A stretch of 64,000 bases of DNA. Source: Bog-473 sp963719485. Its GTDB lineage: Bacteria; Actinomycetota; Acidimicrobiia; Acidimicrobiales; RAAP-2. Numbering within the stretch: the first letter of the stretch is position 1; every line of letters begins with the position of its first letter. The notes under the pieces were generated by a model, which did not search any database, was not told the DNA's origin, and saw nothing but the letters and a program-made list of their open reading frames with translations. The stretch spans positions 3,224,001 through 3,288,000 of the forward strand of contig OY970387.1 in the NCBI GenBank assembly GCA_963719485.1, written 5' to 3'. The translations under genes were made by a program, and so were the position numbers. This document shows positions 1 to 8,709 of this stretch, in pieces.

Positions 1-984
1 CGATCCGCCCAGACCAGAGGCCACGGCGACGAAGAGGACGCAGCGGGGCGCTGACGCCGTGGACGAATTGTCTCCTCGTGCTCGAGAACTGCGACCGAGC
101 ATCGGCCAGGCAGCTCGGGCCGTCGCCGGCAGAAGGCTCAGCGCCAGCCGCGCGGCGTGCTCCGGCCGCGGATTGGCCACCAGGGCGGCTGCGAAGTGCC
201 GTCGGGCTGGTCCCAGCCGGCCGATGCGGGCCTGGTCGGAGCCGACGATGGCGTGGTACGAAGCCCACAACTGCGGGAACTTTCGCCGCCATGCCCGGTG
301 GTGCTCGAGCACGTACGCGGCACTTGCGACGCGGGAGACGGTGTAGTCCTCATCGATGCCAGCAGGGCGCACCCGAACCAAGACATCGGGAACCGTGGCC
401 GTCACGGGAGGGGGAGTGGACCCGAAGAGGAGACGCAGGGCCAATTCGGTGTTCTCGCCGAATCGCAGCTCGGGGATGAAACCTCCACTCGCCAGGAACA
501 ACTCACGGCGCAGCGCCACCTGACCAGCTCCGAAATGGTTGGGTAGCTCGCTTGGGTCAACCGGCCCACTGCCAGGCGACCAGCGCCAGCGGGTCACTCC
601 ATCAGTACCGACAGCCTCCATTCCGCACACGGCAACATCGGGATCCGTACTCGAGATGGCGTTCCAGAATTTCTCCAGCCACGATGGAAGGGCGACGTCA
701 TCGCTGTCAAGGAACACGAGATAGCGCCCTCGGGCCAATCGGGCGCCCTCGTTCCGCGTCGCCGACACCCCGCGGTGTTCGCACTTTATGTAGCGCACTC
801 GTCCATCGGCCAGCGCGTCTACGACAGCTTCGGTGTCGTCGATCGAACCGTCGTCGGCAATAATGAGCTCGAGGTCCCGCCAGCCTTGCGCAAGGACGCT
901 GTCGCAGGCTTGGCGCAGAAGTTGGGCGCGATTGTACGTCGGAATCACAACGCTGAACATCGGCGTGGTCGTAGCCATGGTCAT
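1..984 (-). CDS. Family 2 glycosyltransferase (3' end beyond window)
   Basis: An open frame of 328 codons runs off the left edge, so the C-terminus is missing. The N-terminus reads FSVVIPTYNRAQLL, followed by IIADDGSIDDT and VFLDSDDV, the nucleotide-sugar-binding pattern and DxD-like metal site of a GT-A fold. The ATG at 984 has a GGAGA ribosome site six bases upstream; in-frame ATGs at 978 and 960 are alternatives. It is divergent from the sugar dehydrogenase at 1151 and belongs to the polysaccharide locus. Acceptor and donor cannot be told from the sequence. Confidence 0.88.
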   Translation of the reverse strand, partial: MTMATTTPMFSVVIPTYNRAQLLRQACDSVLAQGWRDLELIIADDGSIDDTEAVVDALADGRVRYIKCEHRGVSATRNEGARLARGRYLVFLDSDDVALPSWLEKFWNAISSTDPDVAVCGMEAVGTDGVTRWRWSPGSGPVDPSELPNHFGAGQVALRRELFLASGGFIPELRFGENTELALRLLFGSTPPPVTATVPDVLVRVRPAGIDEDYTVSRVASAAYVLEHHRAWRRKFPQLWASYHAIVGSDQARIGRLGPARRHFAAALVANPRPEHAARLALSLLPATARAAWPMLGRSSRARGDNSSTASAPRCVLFVAVASGLGGS

Positions 985-1150
985 GGCTGTCTCCAGATTT
1001 GGGGCGCTTCCGTGGAATTCCATGAAAATCCACAGCAGACGGATTCGGGTGCTTGCGCTTGCCCTGACCTGCTCCTCACTTGTGTGACGATACTGGGACC
1101 CTCACTGGATAACATGCCCGCGGTTGGTCACCACATGAAAGGAGTCACCC

Positions 1151-2407
1151 GTGCCGTTTGTGGTGGTCGTCGGCCAGGGCTACGTCGGACTGCCGCTCGC
1201 TCTTCGGGCTGTGGAGGTCGGGCACCGAGTGGTGGGCTTCGACACCGATGAGGCGCGTACGGACAGGCTGGCCGCGGGAGACTCCTACATCGACGACGCC
1301 CCCGCGGCGCAGCTCAAGGCTGCGCTGGCTACCGGTCGGTACGTGGCGACGCGGGATGAAATGGCGTGCGAGGGATTCGACGTGGCTCTCATCACGGTGC
1401 CGACCCCGTTGAAGGAAGGGGTGCCCGACCTGTCTTTCATCGAGGATGCCGGAGCCATGCTGGCCCGCCACCTTCACTCCGGGGCGACTGTCGTCCTCGA
1501 ATCCACCACCTACCCGGGAACCACCGTTGAGCTGCTGGTCCCGATCCTCGAAGCAGGCTCCGGGTTAGTGGCTGGAGATGACTTTCACGTCGGCTACAGC
1601 CCCGAGCGCATCGATCCCGGTAACCCTACCTGGGGGCTGGTCAACACACCGAAAGTGGTGTCGGGCATCGATGCCATGTCGCTGGCATCGGTGCAGTCCT
1701 TTTATGACGGCCTCGTCCAGTCAACCGTGGCGGTTACCCGGACCCAGGAAGCCGAGCTCGTCAAACTGATCGAAAACACGTATCGCCACGTGAACGTCGC
1801 TCTGGTAAACGAGCTCGCCATGTTTGCGTCGGACCTCGGCATTGACATTTGGGAATCCCTGAACGCCGCCGGGACGAAACCGTTTGGATTCACCCGATTC
1901 AACCCCGGACCGGGCGTCGGCGGACACTGCCTTCCGGTGGACCCGAGCTATCTGTCGTGGCAAGTGAAGCGGCGCGCCGGTCAAGCCTTCCGCTTCGTTG
2001 AGCTTGCGAATGACATCAACGACCACATGCCTGACTACGTGGTTCGTCGCATCATGATGGCTCTGAACCGGAGAAGGCAGGTCATCAACGGGAGCCGCGT
2101 CGTCCTCCTCGGACTGGCGTACAAACCCAACACGGGAGACTTCCGGGAGTCGCCCGCCCTCGTCGTGGCTGACCATCTGATCGGCTTGGGGGCCGAAGTC
2201 GGCGCCGTCGATCCGCATATTGAGCCCAGCCGGATGGATCCACGTATCCGGTTGTGCGATCTCACGTCTGCGGAACTGAGCGCGGCGGACGTGGTCGTGG
2301 TGCTCACCGACCACGACATCTTCGATTGGGATCTCGTGTGCCAGCACTCCGGGTTCATATTCGACACCCGGCACCGACTCACAGGGGCCAACGTCGAGCA
2401 GCTCTGA
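1151..2407 (+). CDS. UDP-N-acetylhexosamine/UDP-glucose 6-dehydrogenase family
   Basis: 418 residues, the usual length for the family. It oxidises a UDP-sugar to the uronate in two NAD-dependent steps in the cytoplasm, supplying an acidic precursor for surface polysaccharide. The N-terminal Rossmann motif VVGQGYVGLPLA is at residues 6-17, YSPERIDPGN is near residue 155, and the catalytic cysteine is in GGHCLPVDP near residue 259. The YSPERIDPGN form favours the WbpA/WecC branch (UDP-GlcNAc or UDP-ManNAc dehydrogenase) over UDP-glucose dehydrogenase, but substrate is inferred. The GTG start has AAAGGAG just upstream. Confidence 0.93.
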   Translation: MPFVVVVGQGYVGLPLALRAVEVGHRVVGFDTDEARTDRLAAGDSYIDDAPAAQLKAALATGRYVATRDEMACEGFDVALITVPTPLKEGVPDLSFIEDAGAMLARHLHSGATVVLESTTYPGTTVELLVPILEAGSGLVAGDDFHVGYSPERIDPGNPTWGLVNTPKVVSGIDAMSLASVQSFYDGLVQSTVAVTRTQEAELVKLIENTYRHVNVALVNELAMFASDLGIDIWESLNAAGTKPFGFTRFNPGPGVGGHCLPVDPSYLSWQVKRRAGQAFRFVELANDINDHMPDYVVRRIMMALNRRRQVINGSRVVLLGLAYKPNTGDFRESPALVVADHLIGLGAEVGAVDPHIEPSRMDPRIRLCDLTSAELSAADVVVVLTDHDIFDWDLVCQHSGFIFDTRHRLTGANVEQL

Positions 2408-2420
2408 CCCGCCGAACGCC

Positions 2421-3284
2421 CTACAGAAAGACGACGTGCTCCGTGAGGCTGCCCAACACGCATCCCAGGCGCTGACCGGCAAGAAAGTAGGCTTCGCCGC
2501 GAGCACCGGCTTCTCGGCGAGTGGCGAGTCGCCACGCGATGGCACCCCACGATCGGAGCACCGCAGTGATGCTCCGCCTCTCCATACCCTGTGACCGCCA
2601 GCGCCGATAGAGCGTCGGACCACCCCGGCCGTAGAGCAGTCCCTGGCGGAAGAGGGCGGCGTACGACGTCCGCAAGCGATAGTGCAGGACAGCTTCGGGG
2701 ACCATGTGGAGGTCCACTTCGGCGTACCGACTGACGCGCCAGCAGAGATCCACATCCTCACCAGCTGGCAAGCTCTCATCGAAGCCGCCAACACTCTCGA
2801 AGTATGTCCGTCTGATACCGAGAACGCAGCCGTACGCCCATGGGTGGATCCCCGAAAGCGGGCTCGAAGAAATGGCGGATGCTCGAGCCCTGATCGCCCA
2901 GTTCGCGTTGAGCTGGTAGTGGTCCAAGACGCCGGCAACGAAGGGGTGATCATTGAGCGCTTCTCTCATCGCTGCCAAGTAGCCCGCTGCCGGAACATCG
3001 TCGTGATCCAGGAAGATCAGCTTGTTGCCGCGGGCAGTCCGCGCCCCCACGTTGCGCGCGTGGGCCTGCCCCGGCCGGTCAGAGGCGTCGACTGTCACCG
3101 TAGGCAGCCGTCCGGAAAATGCCGCGCAGATCGCCAGACTGCCGTCGGTCGAACCGTTGTCGGCGATCACAACCTCCCATGGACAACCAAGGCCCTGCCC
3201 CGCGAGTGACTCCAACATCTCCGCGAGGTACATCGACCCGTTGAGGCACGGAATGATCACGGACAGTTCGACGGTTTCAACCAC
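2421..3284 (-). CDS. Family 2 glycosyltransferase (rhamnosyltransferase-like)
   Basis: 287 residues. The N-terminus LSVIIPCLNGSMYLAEMLESL is followed by VVIADNGSTDGS and KLIFLDHDDVP, the GT-A donor site and DxD-type metal site (here HDD). Later GGFDESLPAGEDVDLCWR is the conserved ED motif holding the catalytic-base acidic residues of this family. No membrane segment is evident, so it probably acts at the cytoplasmic face. It is convergent with the dehydrogenase, with 13 bp between the stops, and on the same strand as the ABC exporter genes upstream. GTG start; sugar specificity unknown. Confidence 0.9.
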   Translation of the reverse strand: MVETVELSVIIPCLNGSMYLAEMLESLAGQGLGCPWEVVIADNGSTDGSLAICAAFSGRLPTVTVDASDRPGQAHARNVGARTARGNKLIFLDHDDVPAAGYLAAMREALNDHPFVAGVLDHYQLNANWAIRARASAISSSPLSGIHPWAYGCVLGIRRTYFESVGGFDESLPAGEDVDLCWRVSRYAEVDLHMVPEAVLHYRLRTSYAALFRQGLLYGRGGPTLYRRWRSQGMERRSITAVLRSWGAIAWRLATRREAGARGEAYFLAGQRLGCVLGSLTEHVVFL

Positions 3285-3310
3285 TGCAGGAGGCTTTCGA
3301 CGGGCGTCGT

Positions 3311-4555
3311 TTATGTCGGACGTAGAGCGTCGCTAGCCGAAGCGTCACTACCGTTGGTCGAAGGGCCGCCTTCCCAGTGCGCCTCGACGTAGACCGGTGA
3401 CAGGCGCATCACGCCGGGGAGTCCGGGATCGAGATCGGCACCGAGCACGTTGAAGTTGGTCACCGGGTGCCACGGCGTGAGATCGGCGCCGACTGTGTCC
3501 GTCACGGCGACCCAAACGGCGTACTGCCCGCGCGGTAGCGGGAGGTCGTCGATCGTGCAGGTGCTCGCGGTCACCCCCGCGTCGAGGAAGATCTCCCGGG
3601 AGAGCGAGAACACCGGCGCCGCCGAGCCCTCGCTCACCCCGATGAACGCCACCACTCGCTGTGGGCTGGCCGAGGTCAGCTTCAGGTCGATGCGAATCGG
3701 GCCCCGCGTGTGGGGTGCCTCGCCGTTAGGGCCGACCACGGCGCCCGAGATCCCGACCACGCCTTCGTCGGTGCTGCCCGTCTCTGCCGACGACTCGATG
3801 TGGCGGCGGTAGGCCGCCAGGGACTCCCGGACCGGGCCGTCGGCCTCCACTTCCCCATTGCGGAGCCAGAGGCCTCGGTTCGAGATCGACTCCACGCTGG
3901 CCAGATCGTGGGAGACGAAGACCAGGGTGGTGCCTTCGTTGAGCACGGCCCGCATGCGGTCCAGGCACCGCTGCTGGAAGGTGGCGTCGCCGACGGCGAG
4001 TACCTCGTCGACGAGCAGGATGTCAGGCTGGAGGAACGCCGCGACTGCGAACCCGAGGCGCATCGACATGCCGCTCGAGTAGAACTTGAGCTGGCGGTCG
4101 ACTGCATCGGCGAGGTCGGCAAAGTCGACGATCGCGTCGAAGCGTCGGGCGATCTCAGCTCGACGCAAGCCCAAGATGGACCCGTAGAGGAAGATGTTCT
4201 CCCGGCCGGTGAGGTCGGGATGGACACCTGCCCTGACCTCAATGAGGGCGCCGACCCGGCCATCGATCCGCACGGAGCCAGCCGTGGGGTACATGACGCG
4301 GGTCAGGATCTTGAGCAGCGTGGATTTGCCGGAGCCGTTGGCGCCGAAGAGGCCGATCGCCTCGCCAGGTGCGATCTCCAGGGACAGGTCGCGCAAAGCC
4401 CAGCGCCAACGGCGGGAGTCCTGGCGCCGGTGCAGTCGGTCGGTGAGGCGGGCTACTTCGTCGCGCAATACTGGACGGGTCCGGTCGGCGTGGAAGCGCT
4501 TCCAGAGCTGATCGACCACGATCGACCCGGGTCGATTGGGCTGCGGGCTGGTCAT
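3311..4555 (-). CDS. ABC-type polysaccharide export ATPase (Wzt/TagH-like)
   Basis: 414 residues. Walker A GANGSGKST is at residues 71-79, the signature YSSGMSMRLG near 165, and Walker B ILLVDEV near 185, followed by HD of the switch. About 150 residues follow the ATPase domain and look like a Wzt-type beta-sandwich carbohydrate-binding domain, which in that family recognises the glycan to be exported. The ATG overlaps the stop of the permease gene (ATGA), so the two are translationally coupled and form one exporter. Longer readings upstream of 4555 only run antisense through the permease gene. Confidence 0.93.
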   Translation of the reverse strand: MTSPQPNRPGSIVVDQLWKRFHADRTRPVLRDEVARLTDRLHRRQDSRRWRWALRDLSLEIAPGEAIGLFGANGSGKSTLLKILTRVMYPTAGSVRIDGRVGALIEVRAGVHPDLTGRENIFLYGSILGLRRAEIARRFDAIVDFADLADAVDRQLKFYSSGMSMRLGFAVAAFLQPDILLVDEVLAVGDATFQQRCLDRMRAVLNEGTTLVFVSHDLASVESISNRGLWLRNGEVEADGPVRESLAAYRRHIESSAETGSTDEGVVGISGAVVGPNGEAPHTRGPIRIDLKLTSASPQRVVAFIGVSEGSAAPVFSLSREIFLDAGVTASTCTIDDLPLPRGQYAVWVAVTDTVGADLTPWHPVTNFNVLGADLDPGLPGVMRLSPVYVEAHWEGGPSTNGSDASASDALRPT

Positions 4556-5415
4556 GCGATGTCGGCGAACCCGGTCTCGAGCCGTTTGAAGACGGCGTAG
4601 CCACCGAGGAGCCACGCCAACGAAGCGAGCGCCGCCAGCCCCAGGAGGCCCCACTGAGGCGGGAGCCCGTACAGCACTGTGCGGCGGAAGTCCTGAATGA
4701 CGGGGCCGAGGGGATTCAAGACCGAGTAGATCGGGAGCAGCCTGGCCGGGATCACACTCAACGAGTACGCGACCGGGGTCGCGAACAACCCGATCTGCAC
4801 GACCAGCGGCACGACGTAGCGGACGTCTCTCAGGTAGACGAGCACGGCGGTGGCGAACAGGGTGACCCCGAACGTGAACGCCAGCAACACTGCGATCAAC
4901 AGGGGCACCCAAAGCGTGGTCAGCGCCGGAGGGTAGCGATAGATCGCGAACAGCACGAAGAGAACCAGGGTGGACACCAGAGCGTCGAAGGCGGCGCTGA
5001 CGATGTTGGCGATCGGGAAGACCTCGCGGGGGCAATAGACCTTGTTGAGGAGCGTCAGGTTGGTGATGAGGCTCATGCTGCCGAGCGTCAGCGCTTCGGA
5101 GAAGAACGTCCACGGCACCAGTGCGATGTATGAGAACAACGGGTACGGTGCGCCCCCGGTGTTGATGTGACCGGCCCGCGAGAAGAAGAGGGTGAAGACC
5201 AACATGAAAGTCACTGGTCCGATGATTGACCAGCCGAAACCGAGCACCGTTTGCTTGTAGCGGATGCGCAGGTCCCGCTCGACCAGTGTCCGGGTGAGCT
5301 CGCGTGATTGCCACAGCTCGCCCAGGGCCTGCCGATAGCTCAGGTGACGTCGGTACCGCGTACCGGGTGGCGGGCCGACGTCAGGCACGGTCACGTCGAC
5401 TCCTGTTGCCATCAT
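4552..5415 (-). CDS. ABC-2 type polysaccharide export permease (Wzm/TagG-like)
   Basis: 287 residues with about six hydrophobic segments. The sequence RDLRIRYKQTVLGFGWSIIGP near residue 45 is characteristic of ABC-2 polysaccharide exporters just before the first membrane segment. It partners the ATPase encoded immediately downstream (4-bp overlap) to move lipid-linked glycan across the membrane. The start is the tandem ATG at 5415/5412; upstream readings have no family similarity and overlap the divergent glycosyltransferase at 5480. Confidence 0.92.
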   Translation of the reverse strand: MMATGVDVTVPDVGPPPGTRYRRHLSYRQALGELWQSRELTRTLVERDLRIRYKQTVLGFGWSIIGPVTFMLVFTLFFSRAGHINTGGAPYPLFSYIALVPWTFFSEALTLGSMSLITNLTLLNKVYCPREVFPIANIVSAAFDALVSTLVLFVLFAIYRYPPALTTLWVPLLIAVLLAFTFGVTLFATAVLVYLRDVRYVVPLVVQIGLFATPVAYSLSVIPARLLPIYSVLNPLGPVIQDFRRTVLYGLPPQWGLLGLAALASLAWLLGGYAVFKRLETGFADIA

Positions 5416-5479
5416 CGCCGTCCGCCCTCCCCGTCTTCCCAGCGTCGAGCCGTCATGGGCAATTCTACGCTGGCCGACC

Positions 5480-6586
5480 ATGGTGACAGGAGACGGGAGC
5501 CCAGGCCCCATCCTGCACGTCGTGGCGTCCACGGACCGCCGCGGAGCCGAGACCGCCGCGGTCGATCTGGCCCTGGCTCTCGAGGGGCTCGGGCTGGGCG
5601 GCGTGGTGGTGGCGCTGGCCCCCGGGGACAGCGGGGGTCTCGATATCCCCGTGTTCGGCCCGACCCGGTTCTCCGCCCATGGCCTGGCCGGTCTGCGCCG
5701 GCAGAGCCGGGGCTCCTCTGTGGTGGTCGCCCACGGCTCCAGTACCCTGCCTGCCGTCGCCGCGGCCACGCTCGGCACTGGGGTGCCATTCGTCTACCGG
5801 AGTATCGGCGACCCGATGGCGTGGGTGACAACCGCCGCCCGCCGCGCCAGGGTGCGTCTCGCGGCAGCGCGAGCGGCCGCCGTCGTGGCGCTGTGGTCGG
5901 GGTCGGCCGTCGCCTGGCACGAGCTGCTCGGCGTGCCGGCGGCGCGTCTCTTCGTCATCCCCAACGCAGCCTTTCTCGCCGACTACTCGCCGGCCGATGA
6001 CCCGGCGCGCCGAGCGGCGCGGGTGGCGCTCGGCCTGAATCCTGATGCCACCATCGCGTTGTGCCTGGGCGCTCTCAGCCCCGAGAAGCGGGTGGATGTG
6101 GCAATCAAGGCCACGACAGTGCTCCCCGACTTGGACCTCGTGGTTGTCGGCGACGGGCCCGAGCGGGCCCGGCTGGAGGCCATGGCCGGCGCGGCGCCGG
6201 GCCGCGTTCACTTCTTGGGTCAGACAACGCACCCACAACAATCCCTGACGGCTGCCGACATCGTGGTGCTGCCGAGCGACACGGAGGGTCAGCCCCGTGT
6301 GGCCGTCGAGGCGGGCCTTTCGGGTCTCCCGGTGGTGGCCACCAGGGTGGGAGGGGTGGGCGAGATCATCGAGGAGGGAAGCACGGGCCTCCTGGTCCCG
6401 CCGGGGGATGCGTTGCGATTGGCCGAAGCCATGCGGGCAGCCCTGGCAGCGCGGGAGCGGATGGGTTCGGCCGCCCGTCGGCATTGCGCCGCCCGGTTCG
6501 ACCTGTCGACGGTGGCCGTGCAGTGGCGCACGCTGCTGCATCGGGTGATTTCCTCTGCACGAGGACCCAAGTTCCTTGACCCGTGA
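5480..6586 (+). CDS. Family 4 glycosyltransferase
   Basis: 368 residues with a GT-B fold. The N-terminal domain starts ILHVVASTDRRGAETAAVDLA (glycine-loop acceptor region). The C-terminal donor domain carries LCLGALSPEKRVDVAIKA, DLVVVGDGPER, and LPSDTEGQPRVAVEAGLSGLPVVAT, the EX7E-type donor-binding motif of retaining GT4 enzymes. Divergent from the ABC permease with 64 bp between starts; TACGCT eight bases before the ATG could be a -10 element. It precedes the chain-length regulator and is probably one of the repeat-unit assembly enzymes. Acceptor unknown. Confidence 0.9.
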   Translation: MVTGDGSPGPILHVVASTDRRGAETAAVDLALALEGLGLGGVVVALAPGDSGGLDIPVFGPTRFSAHGLAGLRRQSRGSSVVVAHGSSTLPAVAAATLGTGVPFVYRSIGDPMAWVTTAARRARVRLAAARAAAVVALWSGSAVAWHELLGVPAARLFVIPNAAFLADYSPADDPARRAARVALGLNPDATIALCLGALSPEKRVDVAIKATTVLPDLDLVVVGDGPERARLEAMAGAAPGRVHFLGQTTHPQQSLTAADIVVLPSDTEGQPRVAVEAGLSGLPVVATRVGGVGEIIEEGSTGLLVPPGDALRLAEAMRAALAARERMGSAARRHCAARFDLSTVAVQWRTLLHRVISSARGPKFLDP

Positions 6587-6633
6587 GCACCTCTGCGGAC
6601 TACTAGCCTTGCGGGAATGGAGCGGACGATCGG

Positions 6634-8418
6634 GTGACGTTTGTCCAGGCGGTCCAGGCGTGCCGGCAGCGGTGGTATATCCCGCTGGTGCTGGTGGTTG
6701 TCGCGGTCGGCGCTGTGTACGCGCTCAGCCCGGTGAACACGAAACAGAAGCCCCAGTACACCGCTTCGACCATCCAGATCGTGAACCCAGCTGCCGGCCA
6801 GTCGAGCACGGTGAACCTGCCCGAGGCGAAGCTCGAGGTCACGGTGGGCGAAGTTCCCGTGGCGGCCGCCAAGATCCTGAAGTATCACGGCAGTCCGCTC
6901 CAGCTGGCCACCATCCCTCACGCGAGTATCAGTCCGAGCACCGGCACCCTGACCATCTCGGTCAGCGGCCCCGACGGCGCCCGCGATGCGAAAATCGCGA
7001 ACGCATTCGCAAATGCGTTGAACCTTCACACCACTCAAGCCGCCGTCAACGCCTACCAGTCCCAGGTCGATACGATCCAGAGCCAGCTGAATTCGCTCCA
7101 GGACCAGATCAACCAGAACGAGACGAAGACCGATCCGGTCAGCCAGGCCAAGGTGGGTGGTCTCGAGGACCAGTACCGGGTTGCCTTCGACCAGTTCCAG
7201 CAGCTGGCTGCCCAAGGGGCGCCGCAATCGACCTTCACCTTCCTCCAGCATGCCGCGCCGGTCAGGGCCGGCGGGAGTGGCCTGCCGACGAGCCGGCTGG
7301 CCCAGGCGCTCATTGCGGGCTTCGTCGCTCTTCTCATCGGCCTGGCCATCGCCATCCTGCTCGAGCTCCTGCGTCCGCGGGTCCGGGACCGCATTGATGC
7401 CGAGCGGGAGTTCGGCAGCGCGGTATTGGCCGAGGTGCCCCACCTCTCGCGCAAAATGCGACGGCGCTATGCACTGGCCGGCCTCGACGACTATCGGCTC
7501 GGCGCCTTCCGGGAGTCGTACCGGATGTTGCGCACTGCAATACTGCTCCAGGGGGCCGCGGACCCGTACCGTTCGAACGGCCAGAGTGCCAGCGCCGGGA
7601 CCCATTTGGTTTCGGGGCCACAGGTGATACTGGTCACGTCCGCCGTGGCGGGCGAGGGCAAGTCCACCACTGTGGCCAATCTGGCAGTGGCGATGGCCGA
7701 ATCGGGGCGCCAGGTGCTCATCTGTGACTGCGACTTCCGGGCTCCGACGGTCCATCTCGCCTTCGGTCTCGAAACGGGCCCGGGGCTGACGGACCTGATC
7801 ACCGATCCGCATCTCTCGGGGCATCTGATCGACCTCGTGCACCCCACCCCGGTGCCTGGCGTGTCCCTTGTCCACGGCGGAAGCAGTGTGGACAATGCCG
7901 CCGAGCTGGTGGCGACCAAGGGAGCTCGTGTGCTCGAACAGGCCCGGTCCCTGGCCGACGTCGTGATCATGGACACCGCGCCGTTGCTCGTGGTCAGTGA
8001 CGCCAGCGAGCTGCTGCCCGAAGTCGACGCCGTGGTGATTGTGGCGCGCGTCCACCGCACGACCCGGGAGAACGCACGTCGGACTTCCGAGCTCCTCGAC
8101 CGGGCGGAAATCCCCGTCCTCGGCGTCGTGCTCGTCGGCACCCAAAGCCCGGGGATGGCCTACTACGGGCGCCAGTATGGCTACGGCTCTCGGGGTGCGA
8201 AGAGCGATTGGCGACACCGGTGGTTCACCCGGCGGCGTGATGCCGACGTGGTCAGAGTCGACGCCGGGAGTCGGCGGCCCGGCCCCGAGGATCCGGAGCC
8301 CGAGGAGCTGGAGGCGCTGGAGGCTGCCCCGCACGTCGAATTCGACGAGGTGGTCGGGGCGAGAGAGAGTGGCCCCGGACATCGCCGGCGTTCCCGGCAG
8401 GAGCCGGGTCAGGGCTGA
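6634..8418 (+). CDS. Polysaccharide co-polymerase fused to BY-kinase (Wzz-Wzc/CpsCD-like)
   Basis: 594 residues. A Wzz-type region has one membrane helix near residues 15-35, a periplasmic stretch rich in Gln and coiled-coil-like (about 140-200) and a second helix near 228-248. The cytoplasmic tyrosine-kinase domain has Walker A (SAVAGEGKST, about 334-343), Walker A' ICDCDFR and VIMDTAPLL. Members control chain length and export through autophosphorylation of a C-terminal tyrosine cluster. Here tyrosines cluster at YYGRQYGYG, about 510-518, with roughly 75 charged, proline-rich residues after them, which is unusual. GTG start. Confidence 0.9.
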   Translation: MTFVQAVQACRQRWYIPLVLVVVAVGAVYALSPVNTKQKPQYTASTIQIVNPAAGQSSTVNLPEAKLEVTVGEVPVAAAKILKYHGSPLQLATIPHASISPSTGTLTISVSGPDGARDAKIANAFANALNLHTTQAAVNAYQSQVDTIQSQLNSLQDQINQNETKTDPVSQAKVGGLEDQYRVAFDQFQQLAAQGAPQSTFTFLQHAAPVRAGGSGLPTSRLAQALIAGFVALLIGLAIAILLELLRPRVRDRIDAEREFGSAVLAEVPHLSRKMRRRYALAGLDDYRLGAFRESYRMLRTAILLQGAADPYRSNGQSASAGTHLVSGPQVILVTSAVAGEGKSTTVANLAVAMAESGRQVLICDCDFRAPTVHLAFGLETGPGLTDLITDPHLSGHLIDLVHPTPVPGVSLVHGGSSVDNAAELVATKGARVLEQARSLADVVIMDTAPLLVVSDASELLPEVDAVVIVARVHRTTRENARRTSELLDRAEIPVLGVVLVGTQSPGMAYYGRQYGYGSRGAKSDWRHRWFTRRRDADVVRVDAGSRRPGPEDPEPEELEALEAAPHVEFDEVVGARESGPGHRRRSRQEPGQG

Positions 8419-8433
8419 CCGGGCCCCGCATCC

Positions 8434-8709
8434 GTGGAGCCGTCAGGAACATGGAGGCGGGCCAAGACTGTGCTGTTTCGGCAGGCGCTCGACGATGTCG
8501 TGATCCTGGTCCCCGGGCGCGAGGCCCAGCCCTTTGCGCTGACCGGAGGGTTAGCCTTGTGGCGCCTGTTGGAGCAACCGCGCACCACTCGCCAGTTGTT
8601 GTCGGACCTGACCCCGGGCTTGGCTGTCGGCACGAAGGCGGAATCGGAGCTGGACGGGCTTCTGGTCTGGTTGGCCGATGTGGGTGCGGTCGACCGGATG
8701 CCGGGTTGA
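8434..8709 (+). CDS. PqqD-family (RRE-like) small protein, HPr-rel-A type
   Basis: 91 residues. The pattern of a short beta segment (DDVVILVP), FALTGGLALWRLLEQPRTTRQLLSDL (winged-helix core) and a C-terminal helix SELDGLLVWLADVGAVDR matches PqqD-like domains, which bind leader or carrier peptides in RiPP pathways. It follows the BY-kinase gene by 15 bp, and its stop overlaps the next start (TTGA). Repeated pairing with a nucleotidyltransferase and HPr-kinase-like proteins downstream suggests the HPr-rel-A setting. The GTG start at 8434 has a weak ribosome site; GTG at 8470 is an alternative. Confidence 0.78.
   Translation: MEPSGTWRRAKTVLFRQALDDVVILVPGREAQPFALTGGLALWRLLEQPRTTRQLLSDLTPGLAVGTKAESELDGLLVWLADVGAVDRMPG

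Noticed and set aside
6289..8382. 697-codon minus-strand open frame
   Set aside because: Antisense to the glycosyltransferase and BY-kinase genes; no recognisable domain.
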